A stretch of DNA of 64,000 nucleotides, taken from Trissonchulus latispiculum (Eukaryota > Nematoda > Enoplea > Enoplida > Ironidae). The notes under the pieces are model-generated. The model was not told where the DNA came from, made no database searches, and saw only the letters and a program-made list of their open reading frames with translations. How positions within the stretch are numbered: the first letter of the stretch is position 1; each line of letters opens with the position of its first letter. The stretch spans positions 1 through 64,000 of the forward strand of contig JASAND010004308.1 in assembly GCA_030248195.1 (NCBI GenBank). Direction: 5' to 3'. This document shows positions 11,640-33,000 of this stretch, piece after piece. The position numbers and the translations under genes were made by a program.

Positions 11640-11890
11640 AATTATTTTCAGATTCAATGGTCGTCTGAAATTATTTCTGTTTTAGATTTGTTTGCTTCAT
11701 AATTTCAGTTTCAGAAGGCAAAGCAAAATATATAATTGTAGTTTCAGTTTTATCTTCAGTCGTCGATTTTTTGCATTTTCAGTTTCAGACGTCGAGCTCT
11801 TCTATTTTCTGTTTCAGTTTTAGGTGGTGAAACTGAAATATGTTCTAACGGAAAATATTTTCAGTTTGGGTGTTGAAACATCACTAGTGG
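11640..11890. repeat. TTTCAGTTTCAG array ending CATCACTA
   Basis: Diverged TCAGTTTCAGACGTCG units resemble those at 3020-3330, here ending GTTGAAACATCACTA. It lies about 170 bp upstream of the dehydrogenase start codon, so some promoter elements could fall in or beside it; none is recognisable. Confidence 0.4.
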
Positions 11891-12055
11891 AGGTTTCGCA
11901 GTTACCCTCCCAGTTGCAAAGCGTAGTTAATGGTTCCTTTAAAACGGTAAAATAATACTTAATTTTATGTGCATTTTAGATTGAGTCGTAACGCCTAGCC
12001 TTGTTAATTTGCGTACACAGTTCAGATCTATTCACACGGATCTTAACTTTTAAGC

Positions 12056-21311
<9,256 letters not shown>

Positions 21312-21335
21312 TTTGCTCCTAATTGCTTCATTAAA

Positions 21336-24300
21336 GTTAAAGAGCGGGTTGTTTACAGTGCTGGCGTGTTGACCGATTATGTACGTGTGGGAGACCTTTT
21401 CAGGAACCAGTACAGTAATGGTGTAAAATTATTTTCTCCGCTATGACCGTACCTCTCTTTTAATTCTGTTTGTTACTTATCAAGGATCAATACTCTTTTG
21501 ATGTACCTTCACTTTTATATATAGACAGTACTAGAAAAATTTTTTGATTAATTTCTTTTTTGTTTATCTACAATGTTAGAAGATTAATAATTCTGATTGT
21601 TTTATGTCTCTTTGATTGTTTGCGTAAGAGAATTGTTCATGTAGATGGTTTCACTCACATTGATTAATTTTGCTCGACCTCGGCCTCTTCTCTTACTGAT
21701 TCAGTACCCTGTCAGGAAGAGTGGCAGTCTAAGCTTCTCAAACCACGTTGGATGGTAACTCTGAACAGGGGTTCTGTGCTAAAAAGTGGGACGGGTTTCT
21801 CTCTTCTAGTGGGGGGGAGGTAAATATAGGGGAGAGGGGGAGTGGTTTAAAATCACTGAATAAGTAGTAAAATTGAGGCCACAAATGCAGGGCGATTATC
21901 CTATTTTCCACACGTATACTGCTATAACTAAGCTAAAATGAGCTCATAAACGCAGTATTATTGCCACCAAACTTGACGGTTTTGGACCGAAAAGTTACGG
22001 TGTCACGACACGACATCGTAACATTTTTGAAATTTTAGACCAAAATTATTGATATTTTCTGTGTAGCTTCAAGGTACACACCTCAAGGTGAGTATGGTTG
22101 CTCAAAAAGGAGGGGACGGGGCCACGTGGGGGAAGCTTAAAACTCTCCAATAGCAAAAAACCAGTTCAGTTACGACTCAAGTGGGCTATAAAGATTCTCT
22201 GCGAATATGATGCGGCGTTTAACTGCAATTAAAGTCAAACAAGAGGTTACAAGTTTCGATTTATTTATATTCATGAAAATTGACCAGAATTAATTTTGTT
22301 GACTTTGACGCTATGTTAGTAATAACTATTATCGGCTTTACAATGCTAGATATTGCGTATATTTTACACGTGAATGTAGGAAAGAGAAAAAGGGAAACTC
22401 TTCGGTATCAGAAACTGCAGAAAGGCTCAGGTTGTGACACTTTTATATTCAAATTTGACCTTTTTCTTATTGAAACCTACTCATTACAATTGTGATAGTT
22501 CTCTTTTATCTTCGTTAAAAAATGACAGGCTGTAATTAAGAGTTCTGAAAATTCACATGGGAAGTCTCCGTAGGTTAGTCACTAAAGGAAAGGTGTATTT
22601 GTTTAATAAAAGTAGGTACGATTTTAATTATCCTTAGCCTAAGTTTTTGTCTTTCTATGGTTTATCTCTTCAGTCAATGTTTGTTGAATATTCTGGTACA
22701 TGTATAGCTATGTACGTACAGACTCAGGTGTTATCGCAGTTGAGTGTGTTTCAGCCACGTGGCATGGCAAAGGTTAGGACTGTTAATATTTGCATTATTG
22801 CATTGTTAGCCCGATAAATAAGAATGAGTGTTGTTCAATGAAACCCACAGCTTGAAAATAATTGAAAAGCTGTATGCGAGGAACATCTAAATAATATCAG
22901 GGCTTATCTGTTTCTCTGTACCTAGTTATTTTGAGCAATAATATCATGTTGAATTTCTTAAGCTGTTAGAGTGTCATCATTTTATGTAAGTTCTGTTAGA
23001 GGTGAAGAAGGTTAAGGGAAGGAGGAATACTCTACCTTTGTTTGAACTAACCCGTTTTGTTACCTTGGTAACTTGATCATATCTGCAATTGCTTTTGCCT
23101 GATTATTAAATATTAAATAATCTTTTGTAGCCTGGATTACGTAGATAACCTCCAACAGTAGTTTCATGTTGCAGGGTGAAACCCTGAAACCATAAGTAGG
23201 GTAAAACAAAGACCGCATAATTGCACTATTTCGTAAAAGTGAAGTAAGCCTCTAGGACTAACGTTCATTAAATTCCATAACGGGGCTCCTATCAGAATGA
23301 ATGTAGTTTCATTCACACGCAGCCAGCAAGCCAATCAGATTGCAAGAAACCCCTGTCCATTGGGATTGTGGCAATTTCAGTTTGTTCCCAAATCCATTCT
23401 CTTTAAAGGGGTTGCTTTAAAAAGTATCACATTTAGGGACCATTAGAGACAGGTCCATGCTTGGGGAGATTATGGCCAGCGTCCAACGAAACTGGTTTAA
23501 ACTCTTTCCAGGGGAGGTGGTTTGAGATTTGAATGCGTTTTTACGACTTATTTTATCAAATTGGCAAAAGTTCAAAGACCAAAGCAGGTTTCACACCTCC
23601 AGTTTCGCTAACTTATCTATTTAATTTTCAATTTTTTGCGATTTCTGTCCTAAGCGAATAAGGGTTCAAGTCAATCCAAAAAATGGGAACTAGTTGAATC
23701 TACTAAATACGGATTAGTCCTGGTCCAAACGCTTATGTTTGATAAATTGGATTTACGACGGGATTCAGTCGGTCAGTTTTAGATCCCCTCATTGGTTCGT
23801 TCCGGATTTAAGGCAGTTATTCCCTTTGGAGCCATCAACTTAAGCATTGTTATTTGTTCATTTTTTTGGAACGGAGTAGCCATCAGCGTATCAGAATGTA
23901 AATGAACATTTTTCTCTTTTTAGTGCATACAGTGAACCTGATAGTAGGTAATATTTCAACGAAATTTTGAGCAAGTGCAGTTTTCTAGATGTTTTTGCAG
24001 ACTAGTATGTACATTTTTTATCATCGCGAGATATCTTTTATATCAGTCGATACTTCCATGAAATAGCAGGGGAGTCGTTTTAGTTATTAATAGCTTTTCA
24101 TTAATGGAGAAATTTACTAAGCATGGGCACGAATATCGATGTTTTAGCGATAATGCTATATTCGCGAATATATACCACCAATATTCGAATAGTCGTTTAC
24201 TGTTCGCGAACAGTTAACGAATAATTCGATGAACGGATATTTAAATTATTCGTAAAAATTAATGAAATGAAATTAATTTAATACTTTTAGTATTTTGTTC

Positions 24301-24462
24301 ATTTCTGAGTATTATTACTGAGGCGAATTGTCGGACTTATTGCTGGCTTCTGAATTACATTTAGGTTAAACTCAACCTATACAAAGAATAGATTATATTT
24401 TGTCACTAAGCTTGCAAAATACAAAAAAGGTGTGTGTGGTGTGTGTGCGTGTGTGTGTGTGT
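21336..24462. other. Intergenic, no gene seen
   Basis: Between the dehydrogenase and the next element I see no exon with family motifs. A decayed copy of the CAAGAG foldback family lies at about 23210-23400 (CATAATTGCACTATT, CCAATCAGATTGCA). Near 24140-24250 is a TTCGCGAATA-rich repeat remnant. A GT microsatellite occupies about 24430-24462. Confidence 0.5.
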
Positions 24463-25579
24463 CAGAGATGAAACAGGATCACTATTTGCTGACCCGGTGA
24501 CCCGGTCGACGCCTGACCCTGTGACCCGGTATTTTTGAAAAGTCAGGCTTTAAGCTTGGAAAAATTAAAAATACTTATATTGGGGTGCGGTGCGTGTTTT
24601 TTACCTTTTTTGACATTTTTTGCATCTAAAATAAGTCGGGCAAAATTTTTAATTTCCTTAAAGTAGTAAAATTGGAAAGTAAATATTGTAAGTAAGCCGA
24701 AAAAAAATCAAAACTGATTTGCACGATATCGCACTCAATGTGATGTGAAGTAAACTACATAGCTTTTTGAATCACACAAATTCGAACAAAATACATATAT
24801 ACTTCAGCAAAGTCTTTACTTCATCTAATATCTAATTCTAATCATGAGCTTAACATTTGCACTTTTGTGTTTTATCATTATTTTAGCAAAATATTTTTAG
24901 TTGTATGGTTAACGGTTTCACTCAGCAAAAAAGTCTTTGGAAATATTTTTGCTAATGGCTAGGATGCAGACAATATATTCTAAAAACGAAAACAATCACA
25001 ACTCCATTAGTTCCTGAAGGTAGTAAGCCACAACAATTAGAAAAATGCAAAGCAAAACTCAGAATCTGTAAACCTTGTTTTGCCGAAATTTTCCTTCTTA
25101 CCGACATTTAAAACACACAGTCTGACCCCCTCCTTCCAAAAATGATAGCAGCGGCCAAAAATCACTTACAGTAGATGGAGCATGGAGAATTTCATATTTT
25201 AAAATAAAAATTTCAGACTCCCATGTAATAATTTTCATTTTCTAGTTAAGATTCAAAGCAATCATTGTAGTTTCAAGCCTAGATCTAAGCTCGATAAGTC
25301 AGTACAAATATTATGAGGACACTACAGTGACAAGCATTTAAAAAAACTGCACGATTAATTTAACAATATTTCTATTGCTAGTTTTTGAGTACTAATTGAA
25401 GTTTTCAGTTGGTTAAAACTGGCAAAACTCTGAAAAATAAGCTATAACAGTAAAAAATTCCCCCAATCAAAAATACCGGGTCAAGACCGGGTCAGAGCTC
25501 GTGACCCGGTGACCCGGTGACCCGGTCCATATAGTTACCCGAACTGACCCGGTGACCCGGTGACCCGGTTTCATCTCTG
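24463..25579. mobile_element. hAT-like element with GACCCGGT arrays
   Basis: The ends CAGAGATGAAAC and GTTTCATCTCTG are perfect 12 bp inverted repeats. The element is inserted in a GT microsatellite, so the flanking GTGTGTGT on each side is compatible with an 8 bp duplication but not proof of it. Direct copies of GTGACCCGGTGACCCG lie near both ends, in the same orientation. CAGAGATG resembles the hAT terminal consensus. No transposase frame is seen. Confidence 0.75.
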
Positions 25580-25626
25580 GTGTGTGTGTGTGTGTGCGTG
25601 TGCGTGTGTGTGTGCGTGCGTGTGTG
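25580..25626. repeat. GT-rich microsatellite
   Basis: GT/GC dinucleotides (GTGTGTGCGTGTGCGTG) continue the tract interrupted by the element to the left, which begins at about 24430. Confidence 0.85.
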
Positions 25627-27608
25627 GGGGGGGCTGGAATACATAGTTGAATGAAGCGTTACATTTTGTGAAATTACTGAATCGATCTAAAGTTCTCCGT
25701 TTGTTGTCCGGAGCTTTTCTGGGCGCGTGGGAACAGAACTGGGAAAACAATCTAAAACGGAAACTTAAAACCAGCCGCCTTAAAACACCACGCTCAGGGT
25801 AAGGCAGAATCACTGGTCTGGTAGGTGCAATTCTGCTAGGTCACAATTCTTACGTCATTACGCAATTGGGTGCAGATTGGGTACTGCAGTTCCTCGAATA
25901 ATGAAAAACGTTAGTTATTATAGTGAAGTTCAGCTCTCTGGTTTAATACACCTTCTGTTTAATTTTGGATGAATGGATGGATGGACTCACCAAGGTTTAA
26001 AATATTGTCATGGTAGGACAGCTTGCTCAGAGTTTGAAGTAACTACTAACTAAATGGAGTTTGTTTTGCAATCGTTACTTCAATCGCAAAAATTAGAACT
26101 GTCCTGGAAGTTTGGGAGTGCGAAAATGTCATTTATGAGTTAATCGTATTAAGCTTTGCACCTGGCTAATATCAGATTCTGTAAGTTTCTTTGAGCTTAA
26201 AAAGTTTGCAGTCACTTCAGAAGAATTAGTTTGCATGAAAGCTCAGAATTTCCAGACTATTTCAATTTCTTTTTATCTCTGCTGAATAGAACCTTTGTCG
26301 TGTCATTTACGTCAAAATTCTGAGTCTTGCTTTAATTTCTATAGAAATTTTTATTTTTGTCCCCCCTTTGGAAGTCCCACCGTCGAACACTGTTTATTCT
26401 TTTTCAATAGTTCAGCTCAGATCTCATCAGTAATCAAGCGTGAAGGGATGTAGTCTGCAAACTTTGTTTTTAATGTATAGCTCTTAGGCTGCTTCCTCAA
26501 AGCTCGATTGTGGTGAGGGTTGTTTGTCTTATGTTAAGCAAACAACTTTGGGAACAGCAACATCGCAACAATTAAGGTAAAAACATGAACCTATGTAGGG
26601 GTCGGGTCGGGAGGCGGTTGAACAACCCCTCTTCTGGACGGGCGGTCTATCTCTTAGTGTGGGTGAAACACACGTTTGCTTGGAGTACCTATGTACTGTA
26701 CATCTAGACAGCTGAGAAATGAGGATGAAAACCTTAAATGCATTCTGTCTTGTCCCGATTAACAGGAGAATTAAATCTATGGTAGTGTCGGATTTCGACG
26801 GCATTAAAGAGTAATAAACATACATTACTTACATGCGTAGCCCTGGGTGGCTTCTTCAGAAAAATTATAAGGGGATGTACGTTGAATCCAAATTTTCGAG
26901 GGGCTTTTGCCATGTGCATCAATCAATGTAATTTTTCACAAAATTAACTTTACTATTAATAAACATTTCTATTAATGCTTTGAAGAAAATTTAAAATGTT
27001 CGTCAGTTTTTATGAAAAAACCTCGAAGTTCACCATAGTGCAGAAACTATAGTGCAAAAATTACTTTTCTGGCCATTTTTGCTTACCCCTTGTCATTTTT
27101 TACCCCTTGCCACTGACGGCAGTATGACTTCTTGTATGCCTTGTCTGGGCTGAGGTGGGTATATGGACCTTATCGACCTCCTTACCTCTCCGTCTTCTTC
27201 TATGTTATATATAAGGTTTAAACAGCTTTAAAATGAGCCGAATTAAAATTGTAATAAACATTTCCAATAATGCTTATTGTTCTTTAGTAACGGATTAAAT
27301 GGTTTAAAACTAATTTAATTTAGTCCGGCTATAACCTATATATTGTAATTTCTAACCCGTTTAAGGGGGGGGGGGTTCGCCGGGCACCAAATTTTCAGTC
27401 TCCGATTTTGCTCATTTTCGGATATAATATGCTTCCATATGTGTCCAAAAGCAAGACAAATTTTTTGAGTCCAGGTTCAATCCAGTTAAGAGATATTGCA
27501 GTTCAAATCATTGCAATTTTGTATTTACGTCATTTTGAAGTCGCGCAAAGATGACAAAAGCCTTACGGCATGACAAATACCTATGTTTAAATACTCTATA
27601 TACTTGTA
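25627..27608. other. Intergenic, no gene seen
   Basis: Open frames on either strand are short and lack family motifs and splice context. A G run at about 27365-27376 with the nearby TTCGCCGGGCACC looks like the end of a G/C-run repeat. Confidence 0.45.
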
Positions 27609-29822
27609 CATAGCTAGAGGCCTGCACGGGCCGAATTTTTGCGGCCCGACCCGGCCCGTGAAAAATTTAGGTCGGCCCGGCCCGGTAAAAATTTTTTCCA
27701 ACCCATCCGGCCCGACCCGTTGAGTTTTATGCGCATAAATATATATATACAATTTCCATTTTTTTGAAAAGCTGATTTGTGTATCAGACTACTGCTATAA
27801 GTAATTTTCTGGTCCAACCAAACTTCCAAAGGAAACCGTTTTATTAAAGTTGGAATAAATAACTAACTATATACATAATAACTAACTTTCACTAAGCCTT
27901 CGAATGCTTTCACTTTCACTTTGAATGCATTTTAAATTTAAAATTTTATTGAACTGCAACGCTCTGTATAGATTCGAGCAGCATGAATGTTGAGTATAAC
28001 ATGTATGCATGCATCAGAAATATTCCACTCCCTGTCATCACAATAGAGGCCTGCACGGGCCGAATTTTTGCGGCCCGGCCCGGCCCGGCCCGTGAGAAAT
28101 TTTTCTCGGCCCGCCCGGCCCGGCCCGTCAACTGCTTCGGCCCGGCCCGGCCCGGCCCGTCAGATGCTTCGGCCCGGCCCGGCCCGGCCCGTCAAAATTT
28201 TCGGCCCGCCGGAGCCGCGAAATTTTTTTGTCCCAAAATTCAAAATTGCGTAAATATTTTTCTTAAGCTTGTTTTTCCAAACAGAATCTCTGCTTTTCAG
28301 TGATTTTTCTAGGAAAAGTGTGTTTTTCCTAAAAAATGATTTTCTAGTTTTTAATGGTTTTTAAACGCAGTTTTAAGGACACAATTTTTGTCGTTCTGCA
28401 AATGAAAGCAAATAGATACTGACGTGTATTGACAATTTGTATGACTGGAGCGTTAGAAAAACAAAAACATTTAAAATTCCCTAAAAGGTTACAGTGGCAG
28501 CATTTAAATATTGTACTCTTATTAAACCAGTTGAAATTCCGTAAAGTGCACATTTTTATTAGAATTAGTCGAGAATTAAACGCATTATAATTAGAAATAA
28601 AGAACTTTAGAAAGATGCAAATGCGCAGAAGGATCAATTTCAAAGAATAGTAAATCTTTGCTTCAGAAATCCAAAACTTTGATTCTTTAAACAGCGTTTT
28701 CTAAGAAATGTAAGGTTTTAAAAAGACATTGCGAACACATTAAAACCAAACCAAATCAAAAATACTTACACTGTTCCTAATACCGTATATTACCCTAATT
28801 CAAAGTTTTATGTTCTTATGTAGTAAACGCTAAACTGACTTAGATGAATTGAGGATTTGACATCAAAGATGAAACTGGCGACAAATACATATTAATCATG
28901 AAAATAAAATGCTGAAGTTAACTGCGGAAAATCAGGGTTACAGTGAACGAAACATATTTCGGAAACACAAAACCTTTTAAGCTAAAATATGAGTTACTGT
29001 TTTACAGTTAAATCATTCAAAAAACTGATGGCGGGCCGGACTGTCGGCCCGCGGCCCGGCCCGGCCCGTGAGCTTCGCCCCGCGGCCCGCCCCGGCCCGT
29101 GAACTTTGGTCGTCGGCCCGCCCGGCCCGGCCCGCGGGCCGGGCCGGGCCGGGCCGGGCCGCGGGCCGTAATGCAGGCCTCTACATCACAACGCTTCGTA
29201 ATTTAAAATGTAAGAATATTTACTTGACAATAAGTAATTACAGCAATTTTCGTAAAATTTAATAGCAAAATTTTACCGGGTTTCAAATAAAGTTTAAAAA
29301 ATTTTTGGTGCAAATGTCCAAGTCCATTTTCCTGTTATTTGTTGCTTCTGCTTCCCGGTTACAATTTATAATTTCTGGACATTTTCGAATTGTATTAATT
29401 TGTCTGCAATAAAGAACCGTTAATTAAATTCATATGGTAATTAGTTGAAATTATTGTAGCAACTGTAAAGTACACAAATGCAAGTTAAACTAACTGGCGC
29501 AGTTCCAGACTAAATGCAGCCAAAAATCAAATTTCACAGCAAGAAAAATTAAAATTTTCTGCAATAAATAAAAAGATGTACAGATAATAATTGACTTAAA
29601 TGGTAAGAAACCAAGCTTGAAACTAAATTTAAATCTAAAACTTAAATATTCTAATTTAATTTAATTTTATAGATTAGAAAAATGTGGAAAAGTCGATCAC
29701 GGGCCGGACATTCGGCCCGTGGCCCGGCCCGGCCCGTGAGCTTCGGCCCGCGGCCCGACCCGGCCCGTAAACTTTGGTCGTCGGCCCGCCCGGCCCGGCC
29801 CGCGGGCCGAAATGCAGGCCTA
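27609..29822. mobile_element. hAT-like GGCCCG element, outer copy, split by an inner copy
   Basis: The left end contains TAGAGGCCTGCACGGGCCG (from 27615) and the right end is CGGGCCGAAATGCAGGCCTA. The flanks carry TACTTGTA (27601-27608 and 29823-29830), an 8 bp duplication; six extra bases (CATAGC) precede the left terminal repeat. Both ends hold GGCCCGGCCCG arrays. A second, more intact copy is inserted at 28044-29183. Reading frames through the arrays give Pro/Gly/Arg-rich peptides and are not genes. Confidence 0.75.
28044..29183. mobile_element. hAT-like GGCCCG element, inner copy
   Basis: The perfect terminal inverted repeat TAGAGGCCTGCA / TGCAGGCCTCTA has the exact 8 bp duplication CATCACAA (28036-28043 and 29184-29191). 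About 160 bp of GGCCCGGCCCG array sits at each end around an AT-rich core of about 0.8 kb. The same core is present at 48394-49480. It is non-autonomous. Confidence 0.9.
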
Positions 29823-30050
29823 TACTTGTAGCTGTAGCTGATTACTGCATAAATTACAATAACATGCCAAGCAAGCCAAGCCAAACGAGGTGTGAACACT
29901 TTGGTCAAGCTCATTCCGATTGTTATTTAGTTCAAACTATAACTTGCTCTAACGAGTAAATGTTTTTACATATATATAGTTTTCAGGAAAAGATGCGTTG
30001 TGTAGACTTAATGAACAACCTTGTAAGTAAAATTTTCACATTGCAGAATC

Positions 30051-30068
30051 ATGTTATCGTATAAATAA
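30051..30068 (+). promoter_or_regulatory. Five-codon upstream ORF overlapping the selenoprotein start
   Basis: ATG at 30051 opens a five-codon frame whose TAA (30066-30068) shares its last base with the main ATG (TAATG). A TTGCAG acceptor-like site ends at 30046, so the 5' UTR may be spliced just before this. The arrangement suggests that translation of the main frame depends on reinitiation or leaky scanning; this is inference from sequence only. Confidence 0.4.
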
Positions 30069-33000
30069 TGACAGAATTGACTGCGGATATTGAAGAACTC
30101 AAGTGTTCACATGAACACTTGATCAGTACTTTGCACGATCTCAGTAAAGAGTTGGAATCAAGGCTTCAGATTACACAGGAAGAATTTAAGGAGGCGAAGG
30201 AACAAGGAAAGGAAGCTGTTGAAGAATTCGTTGCCAAACACTTTGGATTTGACGATGTCTTATATAATGTGCCCTCCGCTTATGTCACAGCTCTGGAAGA
30301 AATGGGAGTCATAAATTTAGACGAATTTGAGGAAGTAATCTCTGAAGGTGCCAACAATAATTGTAAGTTTTCAATACTACTAGAAGACGATTGTAAATTT
30401 TGATGCTCTACTAGATTTAAGGGGGGGGGGGGCGACTAAAATGGGGTGCCCCGAATTTGTCCGATTGGTCTACTTTTTGGTGAAGTTATAGAGCATGGGT
30501 ATGGTCAAAAAATACTTGGTCGTTGGTTCTTAGCTGCCTTCCAGCCATGTGCAGAGGTCGCCTTTATGTGCGCGACACACCTTTTTCACAACTACCAACA
30601 TAATTAGTTAAAATTCTCTGCTGGCAGCAAGACCCTAGCTTCAAGCTTGTCATTGGCCAATATGATTTGGCACATGTGCCCCTATCTGCGGAAAAATACC
30701 AGACGTCTGTATCTTATCTGTATCTAAGGGAATTACTGTTCAAAGTTGAAGTTTCGGCAAAATTTTGAAAATTTTTTGCTAACGAAAGGAATATGTATTT
30801 TATTACTGGTGCGAGCTATAAGGCTGTAATTTGGCCCATACAGAGGCCCTATAGGAGTACTCATTTGTGCCGAATAGCAAGAAATTCTTCCGCGTAAAAA
30901 AAATTTTATGTCAACTTTAATCTTCAAAAATTGCCAAAATCGCCATTTTCAATGTGTCGGATCCTGTGTAAAGGCTTTCTGCAGCCATAGAAGTAGCAAA
31001 CCTTCACTAATCGAGCTGAAATCGTTTGTGAGTGTGTGTTCAACCACGCTGAGTTCAAATATCTCAAATTTAAATTTCAAAAAATTTGATTTTTTCGATT
31101 TCTGGGGTACTATTGCAAAAAAATGGCTATTTTGTCAATTTTTAAAGATTAAAGTTGACATAAAAATTTTTTCACGCGGCAGAATTTGTTGCCATTTGGC
31201 ACAAATGAGTATTCCTGTAGGGCCTCTGTATTTGCCAAATTACAGCTTTATAGCTCGCACCAGTAATAAAATATTCCTTTCGTTTTCTCAAAATTTTGCC
31301 GAAACTTCAACTTTGAACAGTAATTCCCTTAGATGCAGATAAGATATAGACGTGCGGTATTTTTCCGCAGATAGGGGCACATGTGCCAAATCATATTGGC
31401 CAATGACAAGCTTGAAGCTAGGGTCTTGCTGCCAGCAGAGAATTTTAGTTAATTATGTTGGTAGTTGTGAAAACTGGGGGGTCGTGCACATAAACGCGAC
31501 CCCTGCACGTGGCTGGAAGGCAGCTAAGAACCAACGACCAAGTATTTTTTGACCACACCCGTGCTCTATGACTTCGCCAAAACGTAGGCCAATTGGACAA
31601 AGTCGGGCAAAAGTTTAGTCGCCCCCCTTAACATCATTTATTTTCAACTCGGAAATCGAGTTCAACACCGAGTTTGACAGCTGATCTAGTGGATGAATGG
31701 ATGGATGAGGTCCGTGGTATTTTCTCATTCTTATGCTTTAGCCAAAAACCAACTCGTCCCGTGTGGGTGTTTTAGACGTATGCCTGAGCGATTCAGTTAG
31801 ATGACTAACCAGGGAGACGGGAGGGGGTCTGATGCCCCGAGTACCGTCGAAATAGGGCCAAAGAGAGAGATAGAGATAGGGGAAGCTTAGAAATTCAGTA
31901 TCAGGACTGGAACTAAACAAGTGGTTGCATCCGAGATCGAACCAGGTCGCTACTTCTCTAGTGTGAAACGTAATACTGCTACACCGCAGAACCAGCAGAT
32001 TAACTGCTAATTCAGGCTGTATCAATCTTTTCTACCTCTGCTTTCGTCACATCATCACTATTCATGACATTACATGCATTCTCTTTCTCTAAAACCCATC
32101 CTGTTTCTGCCGTCCCCGTTTTTTTGTGCGCAGAAATAAACTAATCTGCTTGACTTTTGGATTTACGCAAGGTTATTGTAGTGTTGGCACTGCGTGCCGC
32201 GCAACCAACTTAGATGATGGTAGTAACTTTAATGAATAATGAATACCAACTTATTCAAACTCTATCACAGTTACGATCAGATCGTTCTAAGGTAGAACTC
32301 TAACCGTGATAGATGGAATCCCCAGTTACAACATTTCCCCCCTTGTTAAGAAACACAAAGTTCACAACACAAAAACGTAACAATACAGCAAATTTCCGCG
32401 GTAGTAGTAGATATGTACTACAGTTACAAAGTTGAAGAGGATTTGTTACGTATATTTACAAAAGAAGTTAGGTCTTATGAGATTAAATTTCAAGGATAGG
32501 TGTGTAAACATTTCGGTTTTCATCAGTTTCTTTTCTCCTCCAGAAAGTGTTATAATGGTATCGTTCGATGATTCTTGATTGTCCGATGGTTGGTTGAGTA
32601 GGTCGGCATTTGACGGATGGCTGGTTAAGCTGATCGGAATCTGGCGGATAAAACTAAGAACAAGGTTATGCCGTCTTAGATTTTGGTGTGATCAAACCTA
32701 TTAGGTACTGACTGACTCCCTCGGCGACACAAAAGTCAGGCCATGACTTGCGGTAACGGTAGTGAAGCACGATGGTCGATGCTTCGGTAACGGTAGTAAG
32801 AAAGCGCGATGGTCGATGCTTCCTCCTGTGTCCCGAGAAAGTAGCACCAAACGATCAGATGAAATACCGCTTTGATTTAAAGGCAGAGTGCTAGATTTAG
32901 AGTATGGTGGTAAATACTGGTAGATTTTCACGACGGTCGATACGTCTCAAAACCGACCCAACGCTTGTTCATTCGCCGGTATGGCGACATCATGCTTTGA

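Noticed and set aside
3025..11887. One giant element from TAGTGTTGTTTCAG (3025) to GAAACATCACTA (11887)
   Set aside because: The ends resemble inverted repeats, but the flanks share no duplication and the intervening sequence holds several complete elements; two separate remnants are simpler.
24463..25579. GACCCGGT repeats as a minisatellite
   Set aside because: They occur only under the two ends of an element with perfect 12 bp inverted repeats, so they belong to the element.
28068..28253. Pro/Gly/Arg-rich open frames at 27983-28303, 29068-29262, 48330-48606 and 49392-49589
   Set aside because: They are translations of the GGCCCG arrays of hAT-like elements; both strands are open in several frames, as expected of a short GC-rich repeat without stops.
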